From NCBI GenBank assembly GCA_032871835.1, contig CM065303.1, positions 53,172,597 through 53,236,596 on the forward strand: DNA of 64,000 nucleotides, written 5' to 3'. This stretch comes from Dipteronia dyeriana. Its lineage: Eukaryota > Streptophyta > Magnoliopsida > Sapindales > Sapindaceae. Position numbers and translations under genes: made by a program. The notes under the pieces are model-generated. The model saw only the letters and a list, made by a program, of their open reading frames with translations. It was not told where the DNA came from and ran no database searches. Within the stretch, counting starts at the first letter, position 1. Each line of letters opens with the position of its first letter. This document shows positions 1 to 11,580 of this stretch, in pieces.

Positions 1-93
1 TGTTATTAAAAGGGAATTTTTTTTATATATATACGCAAACCCTAATTTTTTTTCTCACGCTTCCGTTACGTTTTGAACCATTTTTTCCCTACA
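1..93 (+). repeat. 3' end of 5' LTR of first copia element
   Basis: This stretch matches 7538-7631, the end of the 3' LTR, and ends in CA just before the primer binding site. The rest of the 5' LTR lies outside the window. Two A/G substitutions and small length changes in A/T runs separate the two copies. Confidence 0.92.
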
Positions 94-95
94 AT

Positions 96-107
96 TGGTA
101 TCAGAGC
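96..107 (+). promoter_or_regulatory. Primer binding site (tRNA-Met)
   Basis: TGGTATCAGAGC is complementary to the 3' end of plant initiator tRNA-Met. It lies two bases after the LTR end, the standard place for minus-strand priming in copia elements. Confidence 0.95.
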
Positions 108-1489
108 CTGGTTGTACCCTTGATTAATTGATGTATGTGTTCGTGAATCTTTTTCTTTTTATTGTATGTATGCATGTTTTAGAAATAGATGGCACTCTAG
201 GTATTCGCATATATATTTACATTGGAATGTATGGATATATATATATGTTTTATATGTGGTTTGTTATTGCTCAATTTTGGTCCTAGAATTTCAATGTTTT
301 TTTTTTATTGTAACAAGATGGGTGGTCTATCATAATCATAATTTCCTTCTTGGTAGTTGCTAAGTTTTTTTTTTTATTTTGTTGTTGTAATAAAAATAAA
401 CTGCACTATTATAATAATAAAAAAAATAACTGCAGTATTTTATTATTTAAATTCTTCTGTAATACATTCAAGTATCAAAGACACGAAGGTTTGAAGAATT
501 AGGAGCAACCGGAACAAGTTTGGGACCGTCGAGCCATTACAACAAACGTACGTGTGTAGAGCGCGCAGCCACGTTTGTTGTGGCATGGGCTGCGCACGGC
601 AGCCCTTTTTGTAGCCATGGGCTGTGCATGGCAGCCCTTTATGGGTTTGTGGCATGCACATGCCCATGGGTAAGGGCGAGGGGTGCGCACGCCCATGGGA
701 GGTAGCCGAGGGAGTCCGAACAACGAATGTCGCGTGAAGACTTGTTCGCCAAGAAAGGAGTTCTTGTATTCCAAGATATATGTAATTTACTTGTTTTTCT
801 AGGATTGACCAAAATTGTAGCTATTTATATTTTTGTAAATATTGCAATGTTTGTCATTGTTTGATAACATGTCATATAGAATATGAGTGCCACTCATATA
901 TATCTTTTGGTATGAACATGCATTGAATGGTTTAAGTATCTAAATTGGCATCTAGATAACTTGGTAAATCATTCTTTGGAATTCGATCACACGCCTTAAA
1001 CAATTGAGTGGGAGAAGGTGTTTTTGAACACCTACGGCCTCCAAGTTTAGTTGAGTTTTATGTTTCGTGAATAACCTCCCAAGAGGTATTCATGAATGGA
1101 ATTTAGTAAGATACTTCCTTAAAAGGATAGACTAGACAATTAGCATAAACGATATCTACTCTTAAAAGAGGGATATTCGTGAGGGATTATATTGAAGGTC
1201 GATAACTTGGTAACACACTCAATGTGAGTTTATTAATATCCTCCCAAGAGTTCTTGTTAATAAAATCACAAGGCTAAAATTGAAAATGTTGGTTGTTATG
1301 TTAACAATTAGGTGGGACCTAGTCCAACTAGTAAATATTGCAAACTCCCAAAGGAGGCGTGACATTTATGCCTGTTGGATCACCGTTGAATTTTTATGAT
1401 TGAATTATTTATTTTAATTCAAGATAAATATTCAAAAGTGCTTAATCATGATTATTTACTTATATAATTTTTGTTATTATTCAGAAATC
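108..1489 (+). other. Long untranslated leader of copia element
   Basis: About 1.4 kb lies between the primer site and the gag start, with no convincing reading frame. It holds a GC-rich island (about 560-705) in otherwise AT-rich DNA. The island includes inverted repeats such as GGGCTGC-GCACG-GCAGCCC (586-605) and a second, weaker copy at about 618-637. A pyrimidine-rich stretch ending in TTATTATTCAG directly precedes the likely gag ATG and resembles a 3' splice site. Role unknown; packaging, translation control or a spliced leader are possibilities only. Confidence 0.6.
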
Positions 1490-2286
1490 ATGACCCCATC
1501 CCTAATCAACATCCTTAAAGACGATACTTTAACTGGTGATAATTATGTCACATGGAAAAGGAAATTTGGGCTTCTATTGCAATCCGAAAAGCATAAGTTC
1601 GTTCTGTGCACTCCTAAACCACCTACTCCTACTAATGAATCTACTCAGGAGCAAAAAGATGAGTATCAGCAGTGGGAGTCTTCTGATAAGATGGCTAAAT
1701 GTTACAGTATGGCCACCATCTCCGACGTGTTGCAACAGCAACATGAAGGAATGAAGACTGTTGCCGATATAATGATGTCTCTAGAGGAGATGTTTACTAT
1801 GAGGTCTAGGATGACTAAGAGAGAGGCAGTGACTGCTTTTATGAATCTTAGGATGAAACATGGACAGGCTATGAAAGATCACATGATGAAAGTCATAGCA
1901 TATCTCAACATTGCTGAACTGAATGGTGCTGAGATAGATGGTGAGACCAAAATTGACATGATTGTCAACTCACTGTCGGATTCCTTTGATCAATTCAAGT
2001 TGGACTACACCTCGAATAATAAGGAATACACCTTGCAAGGCCTGATGCAAGATGTTAAAAGCACGGAAAAAATCCTTATGAAAGGCAGGTCAAGAGATTA
2101 ATACCGTAGGTAAAGTTGCTACTGTTAAGACCTGTAAGAAGGTCAAGAAACAACAGAAGAAAAAGCAACTACGACCTACAAAGAAGGAGACAAAGAAAGT
2201 AACCAAGATCAAAGGAAAGTGTTTCCTTTGTGGTGAAAATGGACATTGGAAAAGAAATTGCCCAAAGTCTCAAGACAAAAAGGAAT
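1490..2286 (+). pseudogene. copia gag (frameshifted)
   Basis: Gag nucleocapsid-type protein of a copia element. The ATG at 1490 is preferred over the in-frame ATG at 1448 because the family proteins start near the motif LTGDNYVTWK, which lies about 14 residues after it. The helical gag core is readable to about 2090. The frame is then lost by a 1-base shift and the old frame stops at 2101. The zinc knuckle CFLCGENGHWKRNC (2220-2261) is complete as C-x2-C-x4-H-x4-C but lies in the shifted frame, the one used by the protease-integrase segment. A TAA at about 2286 separates gag from that segment. Confidence 0.9.
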
Positions 2287-2318
2287 AAGGTAATATTAAT
2301 TATCTTGAAACATGTTTT

Positions 2319-3812
2319 TTGGCGGATTCTATGGATTTTTGGATCATAGACTCCGGAGCCACTAATCATGTTTGTTTTTCCTTACAGGGATTCAAGGAAA
2401 GGAGAAGGCTTAATGAGAACGAATTCAACTTGCGTTTAGGCAATAGAGCATTGGTCTCTGCTAGTTCAGTGGGAGATATTAGAATTAGTTTAGATTCTTA
2501 TAGGCATTTAGATTTAATAGACGTTTATTATGTACCTCAGTTCAAGAGGAATTTAATTTCAGTTTCTTGTTTAAATAAATTTGGTTATTCGGTTACTTTT
2601 AATAAAACTTTTATTATCAGTAAGAATGACAAAATTATTTGCAAAGGTACATTGGAAAACGGCTTATTCTATTTGCATGGAAATATCTCTCACTTGTTAG
2701 ACACGGAATCAACGGAACCTAATCATAAAAGAGAAAAATTATCAAAAGATGAAACCTACCTATGGCATTTGCGCTTAGGTCATATTAACCTTAATAGGAT
2801 TAAAAGATTGGTAAGTGAAAAACCTCTAAGTGACTTAAAGGTTGATGATCTACCAACTTGTGAATCTTGTTTGGAAGGTAAAATGACCAAAAGGTCATTT
2901 ACGACCAAAGGCGCAAGAGCCATCGAATGTTTAGGATTGATACACATTGATGTGTGTGGACCTATGAGCTTTCAAGCTAGAGGTGGATATGAGTACTTCA
3001 TCACTTTCACAGATGATCACTCAAGATTTGGCTATGTGTATCTCAAGAGGCATAAGTCAGATGCTTTTGATATGTTCAAAGTATTTAAAGCTGAAGTAGA
3101 AAATCAGCTTGAGAAACGCATAAAAATCTTGAGGTCCGATCGTGGTGGAGAATATCTATCTGGTGAGTTTCTAGAATATCTTATTGATAATGGAATAATT
3201 TCTCATTTTTCTGCACCAGACATACCTCAACAAAATGGGTTGGCAGAAATGAGAAATAGAACTCTTTTGGATATGGTTAGGTCTATGTTTAGTTATTCAA
3301 CGCTCCCTAGTTCTTTTTTGGGATATGCTTTACAAACTGCCATGTATATTCTAAACGATGTACCATCTAAGTCGATTCATAAAACACCGCATGAGTTGTG
3401 GACTGGGCGAAAGCCTAGTTTACAACACTTAAGGATATTTGGATGTTCTTCGCAGGTGTTAAAAGGAAAGACAGAAAAGATGGAGTCTCGTTCTGAAACA
3501 TGCATATTTGTAGTGTATCCAAAAGGAACAAAAGGATATTATTTTTGTAGTCCTTCAGATCTTATAGTATTTGTTTCGACAAATGCAAAATTTCTAGAAG
3601 AGGACTATATGAATAATTTTGTGCCTAAAAGTAGAATTGTCTTAAATGAGCTTTTAGGAGATACAATTCCACAAGAGGTTTTGCAACCAAGCCCAATTGT
3701 AAGTTCCATACCAACACAAGATCAACAATCTACCATACCTCGTCGTAGTGGGAGGGTTGTTAGACAACCCGAGAGATACATCGGTCTAGGAGAATCTATA
3801 GAGAATCTATAG
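2319..3812 (+). pseudogene. copia protease and integrase segment
   Basis: An open stretch of 497 codons holds the aspartic protease active site in WIIDSGATNHVC (near residues 8-19). A GAG-pre-integrase zinc region follows (HLRLGH and CESC, near residues 150-185). The integrase core then shows the Asp of LIHIDVCGP, the Asp of ILRSDRGGEY and the Glu of GLAEMRNRT, so the DDE triad is still visible. The C-terminal half contains the usual HELWTGRKP and GCSSQVLK regions. It is cut from RT by a short duplication of GAGAATCTATA at about 3789-3812 that shifts the frame and gives a stop. Methionine 2319 is only the first ATG after a stop and is not a real start. Confidence 0.92.
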
Positions 3813-5407
3813 AGAATCTTTCGGACAATGATGATCCCTATACGTACAAGAAAGCAATGGAAGATGTTGATTGTCGCCATTGGCAAAAGGCAATACAATC
3901 CGAAATTGAATCTATGTTCAAAAATAAAGTCTGGTCCCTTGAAGACTTGCCTGAAGGGATAAAACCCATCGGGTGCAAATGGGTATACAAGAGGAAAAGA
4001 GGAATGGATGGTAAGGTGGAAACCTTTAAAGCTTGATTGGTAGCTAAAGGTTATACACAGAAGGAATGTATTGATTATGAAGAAACCTTCTCTCTTGTGG
4101 CCATGCTTAAATCCATTAGGATACTCTTATCCATTGCGGCATCTCTAAACCTAGAGATTTGGCAAATGGATGTCATGACAACTTTCATTAATGGAAGTCT
4201 TGACGAAAGCATCTACATGATGCAACCAGAAGGATTCATTGTAAAGGGCCAAGAGGAAAGGGTATGCAAGTTGCAAAGATCCATATATGGATTGAAGCAA
4301 GCATCCAGATCCTGGAACATAAGGTTCGATCAAGCCGTAAAAAGTTTTGGATTTATTCAAAACCTTGATGAACCTTGTGTATACAAAATGATTAAAGGCG
4401 AGTTGGTTTTCCTAGTTCTTTACGTTGATGATATACTACTCATCGGAAACGATGTAGGTATATTGACATCAATAAAAGAATGGTTAGCAAAACAATTTGA
4501 TATGAAGGACTTAGGAGAAGCAAGTTATATTCTTGCTATCAAAGTCATAAGGGATAGAAAGAATAGAACGATTGCATTATCCCAAGTTTCATACATAGAT
4601 AAAATCTTATCTAGGTTTTCCATTCAAGATTCCAAAAAAGGTATGTTACCTTTCAGACGTGGAATCAAACTTTCTAAGGAACAAATTCCTAAGAATGAGC
4701 ATGAAGAGAAATTCATGAGTAGGGTTCCATATGCATCAGCAGTTAGAAGTCTCATGTATGCAATGCTCTGTACTAGACCAGATATTTGTTTTGCTATAGG
4801 CATAGTTAGCAGGTTTCAATCGAAGCCTGATCATGATCACTGGACGGCAGTCAAGCATATTTTCAAGTATCTTAGGAGAACGAGAGATTATATGCTTGTA
4901 TACTCTAAAGGGGATTTAATTCCCGTTGGGTATACAGATTCTGATTTTCAATCAGATTCTGACTTCAGGAGATCAAAATCAGGATCTGTGTTTATTATTG
5001 GAAAAGAGGCAGTTATATAGAAGAGTATCAAGCAATCTTGTATTGCCGATTCCACCATGGAAGCCGAGTATATTGCCGTATGCGAGGCTGCTAAAGAGGC
5101 TATCTGGCTCCGCCAATTCCTGATTGACTTGGAAGTGGTTCCTTATACGAATAAGCATATCACTATCTATTGTGACAATAGTGGAGCAGTGGCTAATTCG
5201 AGAGAACCAAGAAGTCATAAGAGAGGGAAAAACATTGAAAGAAAGTATCACCTTCTGAAGGAAATTGTGCATAGGGGTGATGTGACGATTACCAAGATCG
5301 CTTCAGCAGAAAATCTAGCGGATCCCTTTACGAAGGCTCTTTCACAAAAGAGTTTTGATGGGTATCTAGAGAACATGGGGATGAGAGATATGACACATTT
5401 GCTATAG
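3813..5407 (+). pseudogene. copia reverse transcriptase and RNase H
   Basis: The first part, about 3813-4033, reads as the RT amino end (KPIGCKWVYKRK). TGA at 4034-4036 interrupts the usual KARLVAKGYTQ block at the Arg position, consistent with CGA to TGA decay. From 4037 RT is open, with the catalytic YVDDILL motif intact near 4421-4441 and the SIYGLKQASR motif near 4285. TAG at 5018-5020 replaces a conserved Trp codon before RNase H. RNase H continues in the same frame from 5057, with MEAEYIA, YCDNSGAV and ADPFTKAL blocks, ending at a TAG at 5405-5407. It would need at least two stops reversed to be read through. Confidence 0.93.
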
Positions 5408-5409
5408 AG

Positions 5410-5421
5410 CAAGTGGGAGAT
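5410..5421 (+). promoter_or_regulatory. Polypurine tract of first copia element
   Basis: CAAGTGGGAGAT lies immediately before the TG that opens the 3' LTR, the site where plus-strand synthesis is primed. Confidence 0.85.
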
Positions 5422-7631
5422 TGTTAAGATTATGCTCGATAGCAAGAGTATAATAATGTATTTGACAATCTTTTCATATTAATAAGGTGATTTCTATTTT
5501 AACAAATCTTATAGCATTTATAGTTTAATTATTATAGTTGTCAAAAGTAAATAATCATAAGCTCAAAAGACTATGAGAAAATAAGAATTGTTAATACATC
5601 TAGATATGTATGAGGTAGACACAATTCTTTAGTTAGTCTTGAATAACATTCACAACTTAAGATAAAAGGTTGGGCGCCTTTATCTTGTCAAAGTTGTAGA
5701 TTCTTTTGCTAGCATTTGAGTGGGATCAAATGTGTTATAATGACTCTAAAATCATCAAAGTGTGGTGTCTTTTGGCAAAATAATCTAGTGCACTGGGTGC
5801 ATTGAATATGATCAAAATGAAATACTTTATCAAGAACCGTCAATAGATAAAAGTTTTTCATTTGAAGACAATCGGAGAGTCTATCTCAATCATGAGATAA
5901 ATGATGGACTTATGGTTGCAAGTGTTATCATCTGAGCTATCAATGAGTACGATTATATAGCATAGTCTATCATCGATAGTTTGGTGTTATTCATTTGTTA
6001 ATCGATAGAGGACTTCATTTATAAATATGGACATCGTGGCCCCATTTATTGAATGAGAGTTGAATACCGTCATATTGAGGTATTGGATATTAAATTTTAA
6101 TGTTAAGTTTTCAATAGTGTCTACTGAAACATAGCTTCTGGACAAGTCAAAATATCCAAGTTCAAAATGTGGTCATATGAGTAAATATGGTAACTTGGAG
6201 AGCTTTAGGCCATCTATGAGCTCTTGGCGATTACTGTTATTCTTCACGAGGATACACTTTCTCCAATAAGGGTTTCTAGGGTATGAATGAGTAACATCAA
6301 CTTATTTTATCTTTATTTAAGAGTTCAATTTTAGTTCTTTAGTGGAATGAACTAAAATTAAATAGATCGGACCTAAGTGAATCATTTGTTGATTGTGATT
6401 GGGTTATGTTTATTGGAGCTTAAATTTAGATAGCCCGCCAAGATCCCCATTCCACATGAACTTGCATGGATCACTTGGTATATTCTACCGGACCAATTTA
6501 GGGGTCCATTTAGAATTGTATTAAGGCATGCGAACTTGTTTCTTTCTGTAAGAATAGGTCTAGTTCACACGTGGACTTTTTATTACGGTCCAATAGATTT
6601 AATAAAATAAGAAAAATAATATATGGCTCATATATATGTGTTGGGCGGCAAGGCTATTTAGAATAGCTTGATTATATTATTTTTATTTTATTTTTTTAAT
6701 TAAATAGAAATTAATTATTTTGTTGATTAATTAATTATTTAATTAAAAAACAAAAAAAAATCTATTAGGAGATGATCTCCTAAATATTATACTATTGTTG
6801 GTGGTATAATTAATATTAAAGACTATATTTGATAAGTAGATAAATAAAAGGAATTATTTATCTAATCAAATTAGGAAGTCTTTAATAAGGTTGCAAATAC
6901 ACTATTTAGTTGGATTAGTAATCTTGGTGTAGAATATAATTCTTTTTAGAAAAGGATTCTTAACCACCAAGTAAATCTACCTAAGGAAAGGATTCTTAAC
7001 CACCAAGTAAATCCTTATTAGGAGAATATTTGGTCTTCTATATATACTACTTGTAAATTTCAACCAAGCCTTAGTTTTAGGTGTGAGAAGTTGTTTTTTA
7101 TTTGTTTTTTTATTGTTATATAAAAAAAAAATACTTCGTCCAACTCGTTTTTTGAAGAATTCGGCAAAGCATAGAGAAAAGAGGGAATGTTTTTGTTTTC
7201 GATAGTACACTAGCATCTTTTGCATCAAAAGGGTTTTATGTACAACATCGAACCAAGGTTCACGTGAGTTTCAATCAAATTGATTGATAATTCAAAAGTG
7301 ACCGGACATTCTTGGTTTTTCTCTTGGAGGATTATTGTGACTAAGAAATAAGAAGATTTTGTTTGTTTCCATCCTCAAGTATACAATTTAAAGAAAGGGA
7401 GCCCACACTCCTAGGTGATTCACGTTCATGATTGGATTGGAACATCTTGCGAATTCAACTCGACATTAGTTCAATCGTCATGAAAAAAAGGGTACTATAC
7501 TTTTTATATACATCAATTAATCTAGGGTTAAGGTCCTTGTTATTAAAAGGGAATTTTATATATATATATACGCAAACCCTAATTTTTTTTCTCACGCTTC
7601 CGTTGCGTTTTGAACCGTTTTTTTCCCTACA
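5422..7631 (+). repeat. 3' LTR of first copia element (2210 bp)
   Basis: It runs from TGTTAAGATTATG to TTCCCTACA and so has TG...CA ends. It is long for a copia LTR and has no convincing coding frame. A TATA-like CTATATATAC near 7037 could be its promoter. It holds a short direct repeat, AAAGGATTCTTAACCACCAAGTAAATC, at about 6951-7013. TCATG follows (7632-7636) and is the probable right target-site copy; the left one is outside the window. Confidence 0.9.
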
Positions 7632-7918
7632 TCATGTCCCCTTTTGACTTGTTTGGATTGACCCCATATGGGTAGCTCAAGCAAAGAGAGCAAATTGGCA
7701 TTGCATTGTGCTCATTGATAATATTTATGCTTTATTAATTGCTTGAGATTATTGGATGTACATTTTTTTAATAAGCGTGTTACTTTGCTCTGCACGCAAT
7801 ACATGTCTTATTTATGACCAAACATGCATTTTTGAGCCAGGAGAATTGATTGGGAAGTACATTTTCAATGACCTAGAATTGATGTCCATGACATGATGAT
7901 TTTATCTATGACATGCTT
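7632..7918 (+). mobile_element. Internal fragment of TGTAAGG-family LTR element
   Basis: This stretch aligns with about 11684-11983 inside the next element, including the GACTTG-TTGGATT-GACCCCAT block and the region up to ATGACATGCTTT. At 7919 it stops abruptly against the LTR. It is therefore either the left side of an element into which the 7919 element inserted, or part of a tandem recombinant. The first copia element inserted into this older DNA. Confidence 0.8.
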
Positions 7919-10178
7919 TGTAAGGACCTTGATTTTATGATTGGCTTATTTCATGGAAAACCACACCACATTGGGGATGATTGTGTAATGGGTAGCTTAG
8001 GTCCTCATTGGCAAGTTTCCAAGCAGCTCCATGACTTCAAGAGTAAAAGGTATATTCACTTGACTTTTCCTCTTAAAGAGTTTAGGTGCACACACACACC
8101 TCATGCATGCTTTGTTAATCTTGCATTTCTGTTAATATTGTTTATATGTGTGCATCTATTCATAATCACACTTGCACTTCATTTATAGATTTAAGTATGG
8201 TATTATGTTGTGTTCGCATTTCATGATGGTGTGCTTGTTTTAGCACATTGAGTGACCATATGAGAAGGTCTCATTCTTCTCTCGGTTTTTTTTTTGGAGT
8301 AAGGTGTCTAGTTTCAAAAGAGTATATTTCAATGATTTAAATGTTTTTCAAAACTAACCTTTGTATGGTCTTGTGACCATATATTTTTAAAAAATGATTC
8401 AAAATGAGTTTTGAAAATTTCAGTACAAACTAGACACTCATACCTTTCTAACGGTATACTATTCGTAATATTTCAAGACCGTTTGGATTGGTTTTGAAAT
8501 CTCCAAAGTGACCTCAAAAACAGGGCATCTCTGTTGTTGTCCGTTTCTGACCTTTGGTGACTTAAATGACCATAACTCTTTCTACAGAAATCCAAATCAT
8601 GTTTTGTAAATTGAAGTAAAACCTAGACTTCCATACCTTTCCAACGGTATATTATATGAAAGGTTTTGATGTTGTTTGGTCATGTTTTGGGTCGCTCGAA
8701 TCTCGAGCTTTTATACTGTCGTGGCTGCACCGGTCCACAAGCGTACCTAACCAGCACCCCTGGAAAGTAGGTGTGCACTGGTGTGGCACTTGTCGACCAG
8801 CGCAGCTCACCAACGCACTGAGTAAAATTTCGGGCATTTTCAAAAACGATGTAGTTTTGCTCTAGGGCTCATATTTATATGTCATCTTCTTTCTCACTCG
8901 TTTTTCAGATCTTCCAACCCATTTTTTAGTTTGAGAAAGTATTTTCTTTGAGAGAAAAGCTTCAAGAGTGGTTCCTTAACTCTCCAAACCCAAAACCCAT
9001 GCATCCATTGCATTAATCACACATGGGTCTTCATCAATCTTGACTTGGTAAGTAAGAACTAACATCTCATCTTCATTTATTGTTCTTATTGTTCAAGAAT
9101 TCATTCTTATGCATATGATTTGTTAAAATCTTGTGTTGAATGCATTTATTATTGAGTTATAACATGATTGGGTTTGTTTGTTGATAGCTAGCATTTAGGA
9201 CATATTTGCCCTCTAGCTAATTAGGTCATATTTATTGCATTTTGATGATTGCATTAATGACCATGCCATGCTTAATGATAACATATGTTGAAATGACTTT
9301 GTTTGATAACTAGGATATAATGTTGCATAACTATATCTAGTTAAGTCTTTATGCGTTGCATTTAGACATTATTGTTTATGCCTCATTGATTGCATTTATT
9401 GATTGGAAAATTGCCTTTAATTATTTGTTGTGACAACTTGTGTTAGTTGGACGTTTATTGATAATTAGGTTGTTAGATTTTATCTACACATCTAAATGAG
9501 TCATTGGTATGGGCATGTAGGCATTGTTTAATAACTAGGATGTTTAATTGCATTATCTACATCTAGTTAAGCATTTTTGTGTTTGGTCTTACACATAATT
9601 GCATTTGAACTTAGTGTCATATATACACTTAGACCATATACTCTTCATTGAGTCAAAGTCTTGTGGCTTCGGTGTGAAGTTGCACAAGCAAGAGAAGTCT
9701 TGCAACCAAGTGTGGGTTGGCAAGCAATTGGTCCGATATCCACTGTAAAAGGCTCAAGAGGTAGAGTAGGAGGTGTTCACGCCAAGAGTAGTGGATCAGG
9801 GGATATTACTAGGGATTAAACCAAGAGTGGTGAGTGGTAGTGGTCATAGCCTGAGGTTTTCGAGAGTGAGAGTCCGAGTATCACTTGAGGGTGTAACTTT
9901 TTACTCACATAATGGATTTATGCGATCGAGTGTGGCATACTTAACAGCCTGTGGTTTTTCCCATTTGGAGGGTTTCCACATATACATCTTGTGTTGTTTA
10001 TATTTCCTCACTTTACACTTGTTGTTGTATGTTTGTTTTATTGGGTGATTTTTGAATATTGACTAATCAAGAAAAAATGGTAATTGACTTGATTAAAACC
10101 TATTCACCCCCCCCCCCCCCCCCTCCCCTCCCCTCCTCCCTCTAGGTATATAGACACACATTTTATAGGGAATTTTCA
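7919..10178 (+). repeat. 5' LTR, TGTAAGG family
   Basis: It starts TGTAAGGACC and ends AATTTTCA just before the primer site. It pairs with the sequence from 12901. It carries a CA-rich patch near 8089, a GC-rich segment with scattered GCGC and CCAGCG motifs at 8720-8830, and a run of 17 C followed by CCCCT repeats at 10107-10142 near its end. No coding frame is convincing. Confidence 0.9.
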
Positions 10179-10180
10179 AT

Positions 10181-10192
10181 TGGTATCAGAGG
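10181..10192 (+). promoter_or_regulatory. Primer binding site of TGTAAGG-family element
   Basis: TGGTATCAGAGG matches the tRNA-Met site except for its last base and lies two bases past the LTR end. Confidence 0.88.
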
Positions 10193-10298
10193 GGGTTCCT
10201 AGACGTACTTAGGTTATCCAAGCTCTTGTTTGTGTGCCTTGCATTTGTTTGCATTTGAATGTTGCATTCATTTGCATTCATTTCATTCATTAAACACC

Positions 10299-11580
10299 AT
10301 GAGTGGCATTGAGATATTAGAGGGAGATTTGACCTCCAAAATTGAGAGGGAGGAATATGACTCCGATGAGGAGATGACTCTCATGGTTGAGAGATTTAGG
10401 AGATTCACAAAATCTCATAAGAAGAGTATGACCTCCAATGTGAAAGAGGACAAAAAGGATGAACTCCAAAGTGAATAAGGCAAACAAGAAGACCTTGGTC
10501 AAGAATAATGAAGAGCATATGCTTAACTTCATGGCCTTGGGTGCTTCCTATGTGGAAGATTTTGGTGTGGTAACAAGTGACCAAGGCAAAGGTCTTGGTG
10601 AGGGAATTGACTCAATTGAGGAATGTCAAGTGACCTTTCTCAAAGTTTTGAAACAAAATGAAGAGCTCTCCAAGAAGAATGAGACTTTAAGAATGTGGAA
10701 GATTTCCTCGAAGGAAAAGATCCATACCCTTGAAGATAGCAAGCAAAATTGTCAAAATCAACTTCATCGGTTCAAAGAGATCATGTAAGACCAAATAGAA
10801 GACATCTTCATCCTTGTCTCTAAAGTGAAGACCATGGAGAATGTGACCTCCATTGATGACTCCTTGTTGATGGACAAGATTGATATGTCCAAGTATGAGA
10901 AGGAGATTGAAGATTGCCATCAAAGGATGAAGGCAATGAAAGATAAGCTTGCCAATAAAGAAAACTTCTTCAAAATTGTCAAGGAAAGAGAGATGAGGTG
11001 CATTAAAGAATTAAAGAAGGCCAAGGTCAAACAACCTCAAGCTCAAGGCAAGATCAAAGCTTCATCTAAGAAATCTTCAACTCAAGGAAAGTCCACACAA
11101 GCCTTGGCAACTCAACCAAAGCCTAGGCAATTCAAGAAGAAAGGACAAGTTCTTGAGAAATCAATCATCTCCTCCAACAAACCAACTATGAGGGAACGAG
11201 GTGATCACAAGAAGCATGACCAACCAAGGAGGCAAGATGAACCGATTCAACCACCTTGAAAAGCAAAACTACAAAGGTGCCATAAATCGGCTTAAGCTCC
11301 AAGGAGAAGAAACCCGATGCACCATCAAAAACAACCTCATCAACATGGTGATCCCCGGATGAGATTACAATGCAATGGTATAAATTCCTACTCTGTACCT
11401 ACTTGTCATTTTTATGGTATGATTGGTCACTTAAGACCAAAATGCTTTAAATATATTGAGAGGTGTAGGTTAGAGAGCATGAAAGAAAAACGGTTGAATG
11501 TTAGGGCAAGTTTGCATGAACCTAGGGAACTTAGAAACATGTCTTTGACCACTAAAAATGATAAAGTGGAACCTAGGTAG
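10299..11580 (+). pseudogene. Gag-like coiled-coil protein with zinc-knuckle remnant
   Basis: The likely start is ATG 10299 (MSGIEILEG). The first acidic segment ends at 10478. The frame then moves by one phase and continues to 11580 with stops at about 10787, 11259 and just after. The protein is charged and Lys/Glu-rich with coiled-coil character at 10620-11030, then a basic Gln/Lys/Ser region, then CHFYGMIGHLRPKC (about 11404-11445). That is the CCHC pattern typical of copia-type gag, but the second Cys is Tyr, so zinc binding is probably lost. No enzymatic domain follows. It is called gag from the knuckle and its place after the primer site. Confidence 0.75.

Larger units (their letters stand above)
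1..7631 (+). mobile_element. Ty1/copia LTR retrotransposon (5' LTR cut by window edge)
   Basis: The domain order is gag with CCHC, protease, integrase, reverse transcriptase, RNase H, which is the copia order. A tRNA-Met type primer site follows the 5' LTR remnant and a polypurine tract precedes the 3' LTR. The pol region has frameshifts and nonsense codons, so it is not autonomous now. The 93 bases of 5' LTR and the matching end of the 3' LTR differ at only a few positions, so the insertion is not ancient. The sequence after it (7632 onward) resumes the internal region of another element family whose intact counterpart lies near 11684, so the copia inserted into that element. Confidence 0.95.
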
